From the NCBI GenBank assembly GCA_031285085.1, contig JAITWW010000039.1:1-6338 (forward strand): a stretch of 6,338 bases of DNA, written 5' to 3'. Position numbers and translations under genes: made by a program. A model generated the notes under the pieces. That model worked only from the letters and a program-made list of their open reading frames with translations, was not told the origin of the DNA and made no database searches. The number at the start of each line of letters is the position of its first letter. Positions within the stretch are counted from its first letter, which is position 1. Positions 1 to 5,365 of this stretch are shown piece by piece. The DNA comes from Candidatus Methanofilum arcanum (GTDB lineage Archaea > Halobacteriota > Methanomicrobia > Methanomicrobiales > Methanospirillaceae).

Positions 1-272
1 GCAAATGATCTCCCTTCTCCAATACCTTGCTGGATATTATACCTGAGTTCATCTCGTGATTCAGGGGCAACGAGATCCATTAAAGTCATCATACCAGTAG
101 CAAGAAGTTCTTCTGGAAGATATCCAGCTACCTCAGTTGCTCCTTTGTCAACAGTGATCAGGTAAAGTGCTGCATCAGCATTGCATCGAAAATACATGCT
201 TGATATACTCTTATCTTTGACTTCTACAGCGTCTTTTCCATGCAGTACATCTAGGGGTAACTCTGTGCTCAT
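1..272 (-). CDS. PAS-domain sensory protein, N-terminal part (cut by window edge)
   Basis: The visible part is 90 residues from the N-terminus; the rest lies beyond base 1. It reads as a PAS sensory domain starting near residue 25: a short strand (MYFRCNADAALYLIT), then 'EVAGYLPEEL' matching the usual PAS 'lGYtpEEL' helix region, then 'LMDLVAPESRDEL', matching the 'lvhPdDre.l' segment. PAS domains bind small ligands or cofactors and pass signals to a histidine kinase, response regulator or similar output module, usually in the cytoplasm; the output module is not visible here. There is no signal peptide or membrane segment in the visible part. The ATG at 270-272 is preceded at good spacing by TGAGGAT (277-283), which fixes the start. 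The gene lies 54 nt downstream of the GTPase gene on the same strand, so read-through is possible, though it has its own ribosome binding site. The PAS assignment is fairly secure; the protein's full role is unknown. Confidence 0.8.
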   Translation of the reverse strand, partial: MSTELPLDVLHGKDAVEVKDKSISSMYFRCNADAALYLITVDKGATEVAGYLPEELLATGMMTLMDLVAPESRDELRYNIQQGIGEGRSF

Positions 273-304
273 ATGTATCCTCACATGCTTCTTTTTCTCA
301 TTTT

Positions 305-324
305 GCACCATAGTGCCATAGCAC
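305..324. repeat. symmetric tetranucleotide repeat between GTPase and PAS genes
   Basis: The 20 bases read GCAC-CATA-GTGC-CATA-GCAC. The middle GTGC can pair with either outer GCAC across a 4-nt CATA loop, so two mutually exclusive 4-bp hairpins are possible, and CATA is a direct repeat. It sits just after the GTPase stop codon and 33 bases before the PAS gene start. It could be an operator, a processing or pausing site, or chance; there is no T-run beside it on the minus strand that would make a clear terminator. Confidence 0.35.
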
Positions 325-326
325 AA

Positions 327-1499
327 TCATTTCGCAGTACTTACGATTTTAATGATGTCCCCATTTTTAAGTTCTGACTGCTCTTTTATTCTCATATTTT
401 TCTTTGCATCAACAGCATACAAAAATCCATTTCCAATATCGGTATGCACTCGATATGCAAGATCTCGAGGCGTTGTTCCTTGCTTCATTAAGAATGCATC
501 AGGCAGCACTCTTCCCTGCCCATCACAGAACTTATGCTCATCTTCTACAGGATAAAGGACAATATAATTGAGTACATCATACACTACATGGTTTAGTGCC
601 TGTTGAACCCCTGTTCCAGAGATTTCTTGCATGAACTGTTCTATTTTCACAAGAGCTCCTTTTTGAGGGGCTGAGAGAGCGTCAGGATGTGGAATAGAAA
701 ATGTTGTATCTCCTGCGTGGTAGGTAATAAGCCCTGCCGCAGTTGCTGAACGTAATGCAAACTCAGCCTCTCCACTTGTGAGCATAATGTTTTTTGAAAC
801 AAGTTTTTCTCGCAACTCTTGGTTCGCAACATCTGCTTTGTTTCCTGCAATGATTATGGGCTTTGCATGGGTGATTAAAATCTCTGTAAACCGGAGTAGT
901 TCCTCTGAAGTAGCAAGTTTTAGCGAGATATTACATTCTCGCTCTGCATCTGTGATCTGTTCTGAGCGAATGGAGAGCCCTGCCAAGATATCGGCAAGCC
1001 CAAGAGTCATTGAGAAACTCTTTTGTTGAGCTTGGCGTTGCAGTTTTCCCCAATGCTTTTCGATGATACCATATACCCACATGACAAGTTCTGTCTTGAG
1101 CATGGTGATCTCTTCAAGTGGATCTGAGGTTCCTGGGTCTATTGGATTTCCTTCTATGTCAGTGCTTCCGCTTGCATCAATAATATCTATGACTGCATCT
1201 GCAAGCCGTATATTATCAAGAAATTGGTTACCGAGTCCTTTTCCAGTGTGTGCATCAGGTACAAGCCCAGCGACATCAATAAGATCGATTGGGATGTAGC
1301 GAATTCCATCCTGGCAGGCTGTACAACCCAGTACTTTCAGCGTTGTGCATGGACATGCAGTACGGACATACGCGACTCCACGATTTGCATCGATTGTGGT
1401 GAAGGGGTAATTTCCAACCTCAGCATGAGCCATCGTTGCAGCTTTGTAGAATGTAGATTTACCGCAGTTTGGCTTGCCGGCTAATGCAAGGGTTACCAT
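327..1499 (-). CDS. Obg-family GTPase of the Ygr210/YchF type with C-terminal TGS domain
   Basis: This is a translation-associated P-loop GTPase of the Obg/YchF group (390 aa). Seen in order: Walker A/G1 GKPNCGKST (residues 8-16), the switch I region YPFTTID (31-37), G3 DVAGLVPDA (75-83) followed by the glycine-rich GKGLGNQ (86-92) that marks the YchF/Ygr210 branch, a helical insertion (about 128-205), G4 NKAD (220-223), and a TGS domain from about residue 315 to the end. Four cysteines (49, 51, 59, 62; CxC and CxxC) lie between switch I and G3. Archaeal members are often named 'redox-regulated ATPase YchF', but true YchF has an NxxE G4 motif that favours ATP, whereas the NKAD here predicts GTP. 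Its cellular role is poorly known; ribosome or tRNA-related binding is inferred from the TGS domain. No convincing Shine-Dalgarno precedes the ATG, and a TATA-like box sits about 27 bases upstream, which suggests a leaderless mRNA. Confidence 0.93.
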   Translation of the reverse strand: MVTLALAGKPNCGKSTFYKAATMAHAEVGNYPFTTIDANRGVAYVRTACPCTTLKVLGCTACQDGIRYIPIDLIDVAGLVPDAHTGKGLGNQFLDNIRLADAVIDIIDASGSTDIEGNPIDPGTSDPLEEITMLKTELVMWVYGIIEKHWGKLQRQAQQKSFSMTLGLADILAGLSIRSEQITDAERECNISLKLATSEELLRFTEILITHAKPIIIAGNKADVANQELREKLVSKNIMLTSGEAEFALRSATAAGLITYHAGDTTFSIPHPDALSAPQKGALVKIEQFMQEISGTGVQQALNHVVYDVLNYIVLYPVEDEHKFCDGQGRVLPDAFLMKQGTTPRDLAYRVHTDIGNGFLYAVDAKKNMRIKEQSELKNGDIIKIVSTAK

Positions 1500-1522
1500 A
1501 ATAGTGTACTCTTTGATGTGTA

Positions 1523-1530
1523 GTATAATA
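1523..1530 (-). promoter_or_regulatory. TATA-like box for the Ygr210-type GTPase gene
   Basis: On the minus strand the bases read TATTATAC, centred about 27 bases before the GTPase ATG. Archaeal TATA boxes are normally centred 25-27 bases before the transcription start, so transcription would begin at or next to the ATG. This fits the absence of a Shine-Dalgarno there. No purine-rich BRE is obvious immediately upstream, so this remains a moderate call. Confidence 0.4.
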
Positions 1531-1565
1531 GAGATTGATATTGGTGAAGACCATCCAGTGAAGCC

Positions 1566-1637
1566 ATGTACGTTTCACAGCTTGTTTTTCATCGCACATT
1601 ACCATCAGACATATCATTCTACGACACCCATAGATAA
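1566..1637 (+). other. possible 23-codon leader ORF ahead of cofG
   Basis: An ATG at 1566 opens a 23-residue reading frame (beginning MYVSQLVFHR) that ends with TAA at 1635-1637, two bases before the cofG ATG. A weak AGTGAAG sequence lies just upstream of its ATG. Such an arrangement could couple translation of cofG, which has no clear ribosome binding site of its own. An ORF this short can easily occur by chance, so support is weak. The rest of the 140-nt spacer (1500-1639) shows only AT-rich promoter-like sequence, including a degenerate TATA-like ACATATCA near 1610-1617 that would suit a cofG start near its ATG. Confidence 0.2.
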
Positions 1638-1639
1638 GA

Positions 1640-2629
1640 ATGGAATCCCGTGTGATTACATTCTCACGAAATGTATTTCTACCTCTGACAAGTGTCTGTG
1701 CAAACAGATGTGGCTACTGTTCATTTCATGCGCCAGTTGGTAGAGATACACTCATGCCTCCAGATGATGTATTCCATACCCTTACACAAGGCGCTGCATT
1801 TCACTGTACTGAAGCCCTCTTTACATTTGGAGAGAAACCAGACAGTGTTCCTGGTTTTACATCCTTACTCAAAAGCATTACAGGGCACTCATCAATTCTT
1901 GAGTACTGTTATGCCATGTCAGAGCATGCAATCAACTGCGGATTACTTCCTCACACAAATGCAGGTATTCTCACTGCTGATGAGATGGAGATGCTGCGCC
2001 CTGTCACCGCAAGCATGGGGCTTATGCTTGAGACAACTGCTGTTATTCCTGCTCACGCGAACTCTCCTGGAAAAGATCCAGAGCGCCGTATTGAGATGAT
2101 CGCTGATGCGGGACATTTAAAGATCCCATTTACCACCGGGCTCCTGCTTGGAATTGGAGAAGACAGATCGGATCATATTGCATCTTTAGAGGAAATCTCT
2201 GCATTACACAAAAAATATGGTCATATTCAGGAGTGTATCATACAAAATTTCTGTCCAGGTGTAGGAACCGAGATGGAACATTTCCCATCTGCACGTGAAG
2301 ATGATATTGCCAACGTTCTTTTACTTGCTCATGAGATTTTGCCTTCAGATATTGCCATTCAAATTCCTCCAAATCTTGCAAATGCCAAAAATCTCATATC
2401 ATATGGAGTAAATGATCTTGGAGGAATCTCTCCGATAACAATTGATTATATAAATCCAGAACATCCATGGCCCCAAATCGAAGAACTTGCCGCTCTTGTT
2501 GGAGATAATGTGTTACAGGAAAGACTCTGTATCTATCCGCAGTACATTAAAAAAGGGTGGTACTCAAGTCATCTTGCACCTCTCATTCATGCACTTAACG
2601 AACAAGTTGCAGATCAATGTGGTGCATAA
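1640..2629 (+). CDS. cofG: 7,8-didemethyl-8-hydroxy-5-deazariboflavin (Fo) synthase subunit CofG
   Basis: CofG is a radical S-adenosylmethionine enzyme that works with CofH to make Fo, the chromophore of coenzyme F420, from tyrosine and 5-amino-6-ribitylamino-uracil; CofG performs the final ring-forming radical step. The protein is 329 aa, a normal length for archaeal CofG. The N-terminus 'RVITFSRNVFLPLTSVC' is typical of the family, and the [4Fe-4S] cluster motif CxxxCxxC is at Cys20, Cys24 and Cys27. Later landmarks are HTNAGIL (residues about 105-111), 'TTGLLLGIGEDR' and 'IIQNFCPGVGTEM', which correspond to the family's GIGE and IIQNF segments. ATG 1640 is the first start after an in-frame stop at 1631-1633; it lacks a good Shine-Dalgarno, so a leaderless mRNA or coupling to a small upstream ORF is possible. 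CofH, often next to CofG, is not in the window. F420 is the central hydride carrier of methanogens, which supports the organism call. Confidence 0.95.
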   Translation: MESRVITFSRNVFLPLTSVCANRCGYCSFHAPVGRDTLMPPDDVFHTLTQGAAFHCTEALFTFGEKPDSVPGFTSLLKSITGHSSILEYCYAMSEHAINCGLLPHTNAGILTADEMEMLRPVTASMGLMLETTAVIPAHANSPGKDPERRIEMIADAGHLKIPFTTGLLLGIGEDRSDHIASLEEISALHKKYGHIQECIIQNFCPGVGTEMEHFPSAREDDIANVLLLAHEILPSDIAIQIPPNLANAKNLISYGVNDLGGISPITIDYINPEHPWPQIEELAALVGDNVLQERLCIYPQYIKKGWYSSHLAPLIHALNEQVADQCGA

Positions 2630-2672
2630 CCAAACAAAAACCAAGCAAAAAAACACCTATAAACAAGGAAAC

Positions 2673-2677
2673 GAGGA
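2673..2677 (+). promoter_or_regulatory. ribosome binding site fixing the purC start
   Basis: GAGGA lies 7 bases before ATG 2685, and the protein from that ATG begins exactly as SAICAR synthetases do. The reading frame is open for 66 more codons into cofG, but nothing there resembles the family. The spacer before it (2630-2672) is very rich in A and C and nearly free of G, so it should be unstructured; a TATA-like CTATAAA at about 2658-2664 is too close to the gene to serve a transcript that includes this site. Confidence 0.75.
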
Positions 2678-2684
2678 CATATCT

Positions 2685-3422
2685 ATGCCTGAATTGGAAG
2701 TACAACCAACCGGCCTCCTCTATGAAGGAAAAGCAAAATCAGTGTATACTACAGCAGACCAAAACGAGCTTCTTGTCGTGTACCGTGACGACATGACCGC
2801 TTTTAATGGAGGGAAACATGATATCATCGCAAATAAAGGGCATCTCAATGCTCGTGCTTGCAAACTTTTCATGACCATGTTAGAAGAGGCTGGTGTTGCA
2901 ACTCACTTTATTCGCATGGTCTCTGAAACATCGATGCTTGTGCGCAAGCTACACATGATTCCCCTTGAGATCATTGTCAGAAATATTGCTGCTGGCTCAT
3001 TGATTGTCAGATACCCATTTGTAGAAGGTCAGCCTCTTGAGCCACCAACGGTGACATTTGATTACAAATCTGATGAGCGTGGAGACCCTATGATCATTCC
3101 TGAGTTCATTTTAGCGCTTGGCATTGCAACCGCTGAAGAGCTTACGCTGATGCGAAAAACAGCACTTCAGATAAATACGATATTGAAGGCTTTTTTTGAT
3201 CAGTCTGGAATTATGCTTGTTGATTTTAAACTTGAGTTTGGAAGATCTAATGGTGCTATCTATCTTGGTGATGAGATAAGCATGGATTCCATGCGATTAT
3301 GGGATAAAGAGACGCATGAATCTTTTGATAAGGATGTATACCGTTTGGGAAAAGGAGATGTTATTCATGCGTATACAACCTTACTTGATCGCATTCTTCC
3401 ATTAGAGAGGAGATCCTCATGA
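2685..3422 (+). CDS. purC: phosphoribosylaminoimidazole-succinocarboxamide (SAICAR) synthase
   Basis: PurC joins aspartate to CAIR using ATP, giving SAICAR, in cytoplasmic de novo purine synthesis. The 245-aa product is of usual size for the short bacterial/archaeal form. Family motifs are clear: YEGKAKSVY (residues 13-21, nucleotide-binding N-terminal region), 'DDMTAFNGGK', KGHLNARA, 'ETSMLVRKLHMIPLEIIVRN', the signature DFKLEFGR (180-187), and DEISMDSMRLWDKET (from 196). In most PurC proteins the last motif is DE[IF]SPD; here proline is replaced by methionine at residue 200. Stop and next start overlap as ATGA with purS, so translation of the two is probably coupled. It lies 55 nt after cofG on the same strand and may either be co-transcribed with it or have its own promoter in the A-rich spacer. 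Confidence 0.97.
   Translation: MPELEVQPTGLLYEGKAKSVYTTADQNELLVVYRDDMTAFNGGKHDIIANKGHLNARACKLFMTMLEEAGVATHFIRMVSETSMLVRKLHMIPLEIIVRNIAAGSLIVRYPFVEGQPLEPPTVTFDYKSDERGDPMIIPEFILALGIATAEELTLMRKTALQINTILKAFFDQSGIMLVDFKLEFGRSNGAIYLGDEISMDSMRLWDKETHESFDKDVYRLGKGDVIHAYTTLLDRILPLERRSS
3407..3418 (+). promoter_or_regulatory. purS ribosome binding site inside a short self-complementary element
   Basis: The purS Shine-Dalgarno GAGGAG (3407-3412) stands 6 bases before ATG 3419 and matches the archaeal anti-SD well. The 12 bases read GAGGAGATCCTC, in which GAGG can pair with the CCTC just before the start codon (4-bp stem, 4-nt loop). This could hide the site until ribosomes finishing purC open it. The stem is short, so the effect may be slight. 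Confidence 0.55.
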
Positions 3423-3661
3423 ATTTTACAGCATGCATTACTGTTGGATTAAAAGATGGTATGCTTGACCCAGAGGCCACTACTATTTTAAAAGCACTCA
3501 ATAATCAGGGATTTCATGTAGAGAGTCTCAAAGCAGAACAAAAGTTTACCGCCATCTTTGAAGCTACGAGTAAAAGCGATGCACATGCACAAGCAGTCTC
3601 AATGTGCGAACAGCTGCTTGCAAACCCTGTGATTCAACGGTACGAGATTGAGGTTTTTTGA
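3419..3661 (+). CDS. purS: phosphoribosylformylglycinamidine synthase subunit PurS
   Basis: PurS is the small, non-catalytic partner in the three-part FGAM synthase (PurL-PurQ-PurS) of archaea and many bacteria; it is thought to bridge PurL to the glutaminase PurQ so ammonia can be channelled. The 80-aa length is typical. The fold is recognisable from the 'ITVGLKDGMLDPEATTILKAL' segment (strand then helix, matching the usual 'v.LK.gvlDPqG.ai..aL'), 'NQGFHVESLKAEQKFTAIFEA' and the final 'ANPVIQRYEIEVF', close to the family's 'aNpvie.y.iev'. It overlaps purC by four bases and purQ by one base, and has the best ribosome binding site of the block. Confidence 0.95.
   Translation: MNFTACITVGLKDGMLDPEATTILKALNNQGFHVESLKAEQKFTAIFEATSKSDAHAQAVSMCEQLLANPVIQRYEIEVF
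3649..3654 (+). promoter_or_regulatory. ribosome binding site fixing the purQ start
   Basis: TGAGGT within the end of purS leaves about 6 bases before ATG 3661 but only about 3 before the alternative in-frame TTG at 3658. It therefore favours the ATG, which overlaps the purS stop by one base (TGATG). Confidence 0.65.
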
Positions 3662-4347
3662 TGAGATGGGCGGTAGTCACGTTTGGAGGAACCAACTGTG
3701 ATCAAGATGCATATTATGCAGTATCAGGACTTGGTGTTGATTGTGACTGGGTTTGGCAAAAAGATGGGCTAAAAAAGAACTACGATGCCATCATTATTCC
3801 AGGGGGGTTTAGTTATGGAGATTATCTTCGGGCAGGGGCTATTGCTGCTCGTACAGATATCATGAATGATGTGCACACCCTTGTTCAGGATGGCAGCCTT
3901 GTTCTTGGCATCTGCAATGGTGCACAGATAGCATGTGAAAGTGGCCTTGTTCCAGGAGTATTTACCAGAAACGAGTATCCAAAGTTCGTGTGCCGTTCAA
4001 CATACTTGCGTGTCGAAACAAATGAATCACCATTTACCTCTCTCTTTGAAGCTGGTGAAGTCATTTCAGTACCTATTGCTCATGGCGTTGGGAGGTATGT
4101 CCCAGCACCCCTTTCTGGATCCCAAGGTGCACCAGATATTGCCTTTCGGTTTTGTGATGAACATGGAAGATCAACTCCAGTAGTAAATTATAACGGCTCA
4201 CATGAGTACATTACCGGTGTGTTTGGTAGCACCAGAAATATACTTGCAATGATGCCCCACCCTGAGCGAGCCTGTGATGCACTCCTTGGATCTGTTGATG
4301 GTACCCGTATCTTTCGCTCTATGATAGATTATTGTGAGCACCGATGA
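3661..4347 (+). CDS. purQ: phosphoribosylformylglycinamidine synthase subunit PurQ (glutaminase)
   Basis: PurQ is a class I glutamine amidotransferase: it releases ammonia from glutamine and passes it to PurL, which turns FGAR into FGAM with ATP. The product is 228 aa, the usual length of free-standing PurQ. The start 'RWAVVTFGGTNCDQD' is typical of the family. The oxyanion region 'IIPGGFSYGDYLRAGAIAA' is at residues 45-63, the nucleophile Cys85 lies in LGICNGAQ, and the other triad members are His200 and Glu202 in MMPHPER, so all catalytic residues are present. ATG 3661 is preferred over TTG 3658 because of Shine-Dalgarno spacing and because homologues begin there. It is translationally linked to purS; purL is absent from this window and must be elsewhere. 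Confidence 0.97.
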   Translation: MRWAVVTFGGTNCDQDAYYAVSGLGVDCDWVWQKDGLKKNYDAIIIPGGFSYGDYLRAGAIAARTDIMNDVHTLVQDGSLVLGICNGAQIACESGLVPGVFTRNEYPKFVCRSTYLRVETNESPFTSLFEAGEVISVPIAHGVGRYVPAPLSGSQGAPDIAFRFCDEHGRSTPVVNYNGSHEYITGVFGSTRNILAMMPHPERACDALLGSVDGTRIFRSMIDYCEHR

Positions 4348-4367
4348 CGTAATTTCACTCAAGTTTC

Positions 4368-4757
4368 ATGATATCTGCATATCTACGTCGCATACAAACA
4401 GAAGATGGATCGTGTGAAAGAATGGTGTTTTTTTGTCCGATCTGCGGATACCTGCATGAGTATGAACATGTAGGGTACTTCTCTATGCCATGTGGTTTTT
4501 CAGGAGAGCTGGTGCATAAAGGTCCTTTTATCAGGAGATATGACCGCCTTCATATCATTGGCAAGCAGATGGCAACGGCACGAGAGGCAGGAGAGCCAGT
4601 GCCTTGTTCGCACCGATTTGCTGATGAAGCAGAAGCAAAGCAGGCTGTTAGTGATTTTTGGAATGGCGAAGGATGTCTTTTTGATCCTCACATTCGAGAG
4701 ATTGTGCAGTACTTGATGAATCCTGCACAGTATCCCTATACCAACAGATATCTTTGA
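4368..4757 (+). CDS. uncharacterised protein with CxxC motif
   Basis: I do not recognise this 129-aa protein. It has CPIC at residues 23-26, a third cysteine at 42 (MPCGF), histidines at 30, 34 and 50, and a CSH at 80-82, so an N-terminal metal-binding site or treble-clef-like knuckle is plausible but not shown. The N-terminal half is rich in aromatic residues; the middle (about 85-98, DEAEAKQAVSDFW) looks helical. There is no signal peptide or membrane segment. It starts 20 nt after purQ on the same strand and so may share its transcript, although nothing in the sequence links it to purine synthesis. ATG 4368 is the first start after an in-frame TAA at 4350-4352 but has no good Shine-Dalgarno; ATG 4422 (Met19) just before CPIC is the alternative. 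The opposite strand also has a short open frame here, judged to be a shadow. Confidence 0.65.
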   Translation: MISAYLRRIQTEDGSCERMVFFCPICGYLHEYEHVGYFSMPCGFSGELVHKGPFIRRYDRLHIIGKQMATAREAGEPVPCSHRFADEAEAKQAVSDFWNGEGCLFDPHIREIVQYLMNPAQYPYTNRYL

Positions 4758-4770
4758 TACTCTTTGATAC
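4751..4770 (+). repeat. tandem 10-bp repeat at the end of the CxxC-protein gene
   Basis: TCTTTGATAC occurs twice back to back, without mismatch. The first copy contains the TGA stop codon of the 129-aa gene. It looks like a recent slippage duplication just outside the coding sequence; no function is evident. Confidence 0.6.
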
Positions 4771-4781
4771 TATTGTGACCT

Positions 4782-4798
4782 TGATAATCTTTTTATCA
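4782..4798 (+). terminator. possible T-rich terminator between convergent genes
   Basis: TGATAA and TTATCA form a 6-bp AT-rich inverted repeat around a TCTTT loop, and the plus strand carries a run of five T residues (4790-4794). Archaeal transcription often ends at plain T-runs, so this would suit termination of the purC-to-4757 transcript. The repeat overlaps the stop codon (TGA at 4796-4798) of the opposing gene. The hairpin itself is weak. Confidence 0.35.
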
Positions 4799-5215
4799 TG
4801 AGTTTTCACGAATAAATGAGATGGCCTCCCGGTACGCGCCTGTTCCTGTACATGTCTTTAGAACGAGATCATCCTCATCAATTATCACAATCATTGGTTT
4901 TCCCTGTTTGACAAGGAAGACCATCTCATATGGTCCAATACCTTTTAGTAAAGAAATTCCATGTATTAAGTGAGCTGCTGAATGAAATAAGAGAATTTCT
5001 TCAGCAACAATATCTGGAGACTCACGGAAATAATAATAAAACACCTGAAATGCATTTAATAAATCAGATTCTAACAATAAATCTCGAATATTTGGAGAAA
5101 GAGTACCAAGTTTTGTTGCAACACGGATCGGATCATCTTCACAGACGGTAAATATTTGTTCTGCAATATCTCCGAGTTCCTGATATGATATGGTGTCTTC
5201 GTGTATGTTTATCAT
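4796..5215 (-). CDS. uncharacterised protein, about 139 aa
   Basis: I do not recognise this protein. It is acidic and predicted to be soluble: an N-terminal mostly helical part (about 1-95, including 'LESDLLNAFQVFYYYFRESPDIVAEEILLF') followed by a short alternating strand region ('YEMVFLVKQGKPMIVIIDEDDLVL') and a final helix. There is no signal peptide and no clear membrane span. Two starts are possible. ATG 5224 is immediately abutted by AAGG and so would have no spacing to a ribosome binding site; ATG 5215 has AAGGATGA (5221-5228) at proper distance and is preferred, giving 139 rather than 142 aa. It is the next gene downstream of the dephospho-CoA kinase on the same strand, across a spacer with two dyads and a small ORF ending at 5227. 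It converges with the CxxC-protein gene. Confidence 0.72.
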   Translation of the reverse strand: MINIHEDTISYQELGDIAEQIFTVCEDDPIRVATKLGTLSPNIRDLLLESDLLNAFQVFYYYFRESPDIVAEEILLFHSAAHLIHGISLLKGIGPYEMVFLVKQGKPMIVIIDEDDLVLKTCTGTGAYREAISFIRENS

Positions 5216-5220
5216 GTTTT

Positions 5221-5228
5221 TCATCCTT
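5221..5228 (-). promoter_or_regulatory. ribosome binding site deciding the start of the 139-aa gene
   Basis: On the minus strand AAGGATGA ends 5 bases before ATG 5215. The upstream ATG at 5222-5224 lies inside this element, which argues that it is part of the binding site and not the start. Confidence 0.5.
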
Positions 5229-5352
5229 ATTTTAACCGAGTGATTGCATCTTCAATTCTAAATGTCACACCCTCTTTTTTTACACTGATCTGGAGAACTC
5301 CTATGCAACTCCTGATCAGGAATGAATACAGCTTTCTAAATCCAACCAACAT
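5227..5352 (-). other. possible 41-codon small ORF before the 139-aa gene
   Basis: A frame from ATG 5352 runs 41 codons to TAA at 5227-5229. Its C-terminal half (KKEGVTFRIEDAITRLK) looks protein-like, with a strand and an amphipathic helix. The stop abuts the ribosome binding site of the next gene, as in coupled gene pairs. Against it, no clear Shine-Dalgarno precedes ATG 5352, and a strong dyad lies inside it. It may be a real small protein, the end of a decayed gene, or chance. Confidence 0.25.
5285..5319. promoter_or_regulatory. dyad with helically phased direct repeats in the 5225-5399 spacer
   Basis: Arms CTGATCTGGAG (5285-5295) and CTCCTGATCAG (5309-5319) are complementary at 10 of 11 positions around a 13-nt loop. 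The right arm is also part of a perfect 12-bp palindrome, TCCTGATCAGGA (5310-5321). In addition AACTCCT occurs at 5296-5302 and again at 5307-5313, 11 bp apart, about one helical turn. No T-run follows on the minus strand, so it is not a plain terminator. It may be an operator for the 139-aa gene about 70-100 bases downstream, or a structured leader RNA. Confidence 0.45.
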
Positions 5353-5365
5353 GGTCTAATATCTC

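Noticed and set aside
1224..1484. Plus-strand frame of 86 codons (and others at 352-555, 778-1029 and 1063-1299)
   Set aside because: All lie opposite the GTPase gene, whose motifs are unmistakable; they are antisense shadows.
1474..1743. 89-codon plus-strand frame across the divergent spacer into cofG
   Set aside because: It overlaps the start of the GTPase gene on the other strand and cofG in another frame, and its product has no domain-like pattern.
2656..2666. TATA-like CTATAAA as purC promoter
   Set aside because: Transcription from it would begin at about the ATG and leave out the clear Shine-Dalgarno, so the two signals conflict.
2487..2684. N-terminal extension of purC by 66 codons
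   Set aside because: The extension overlaps cofG in another frame, does not resemble the PurC family, and a good ribosome binding site sits before ATG 2685.
3658..3660. TTG start for purQ
   Set aside because: The next codon is ATG, better spaced from TGAGGT and matching where PurQ proteins begin.
4930..5151. 73-codon plus-strand frame
   Set aside because: It lies opposite the 139-aa gene, which has a better ribosome binding site and a more plausible protein composition; I cannot fully exclude it because that gene is itself unrecognised.
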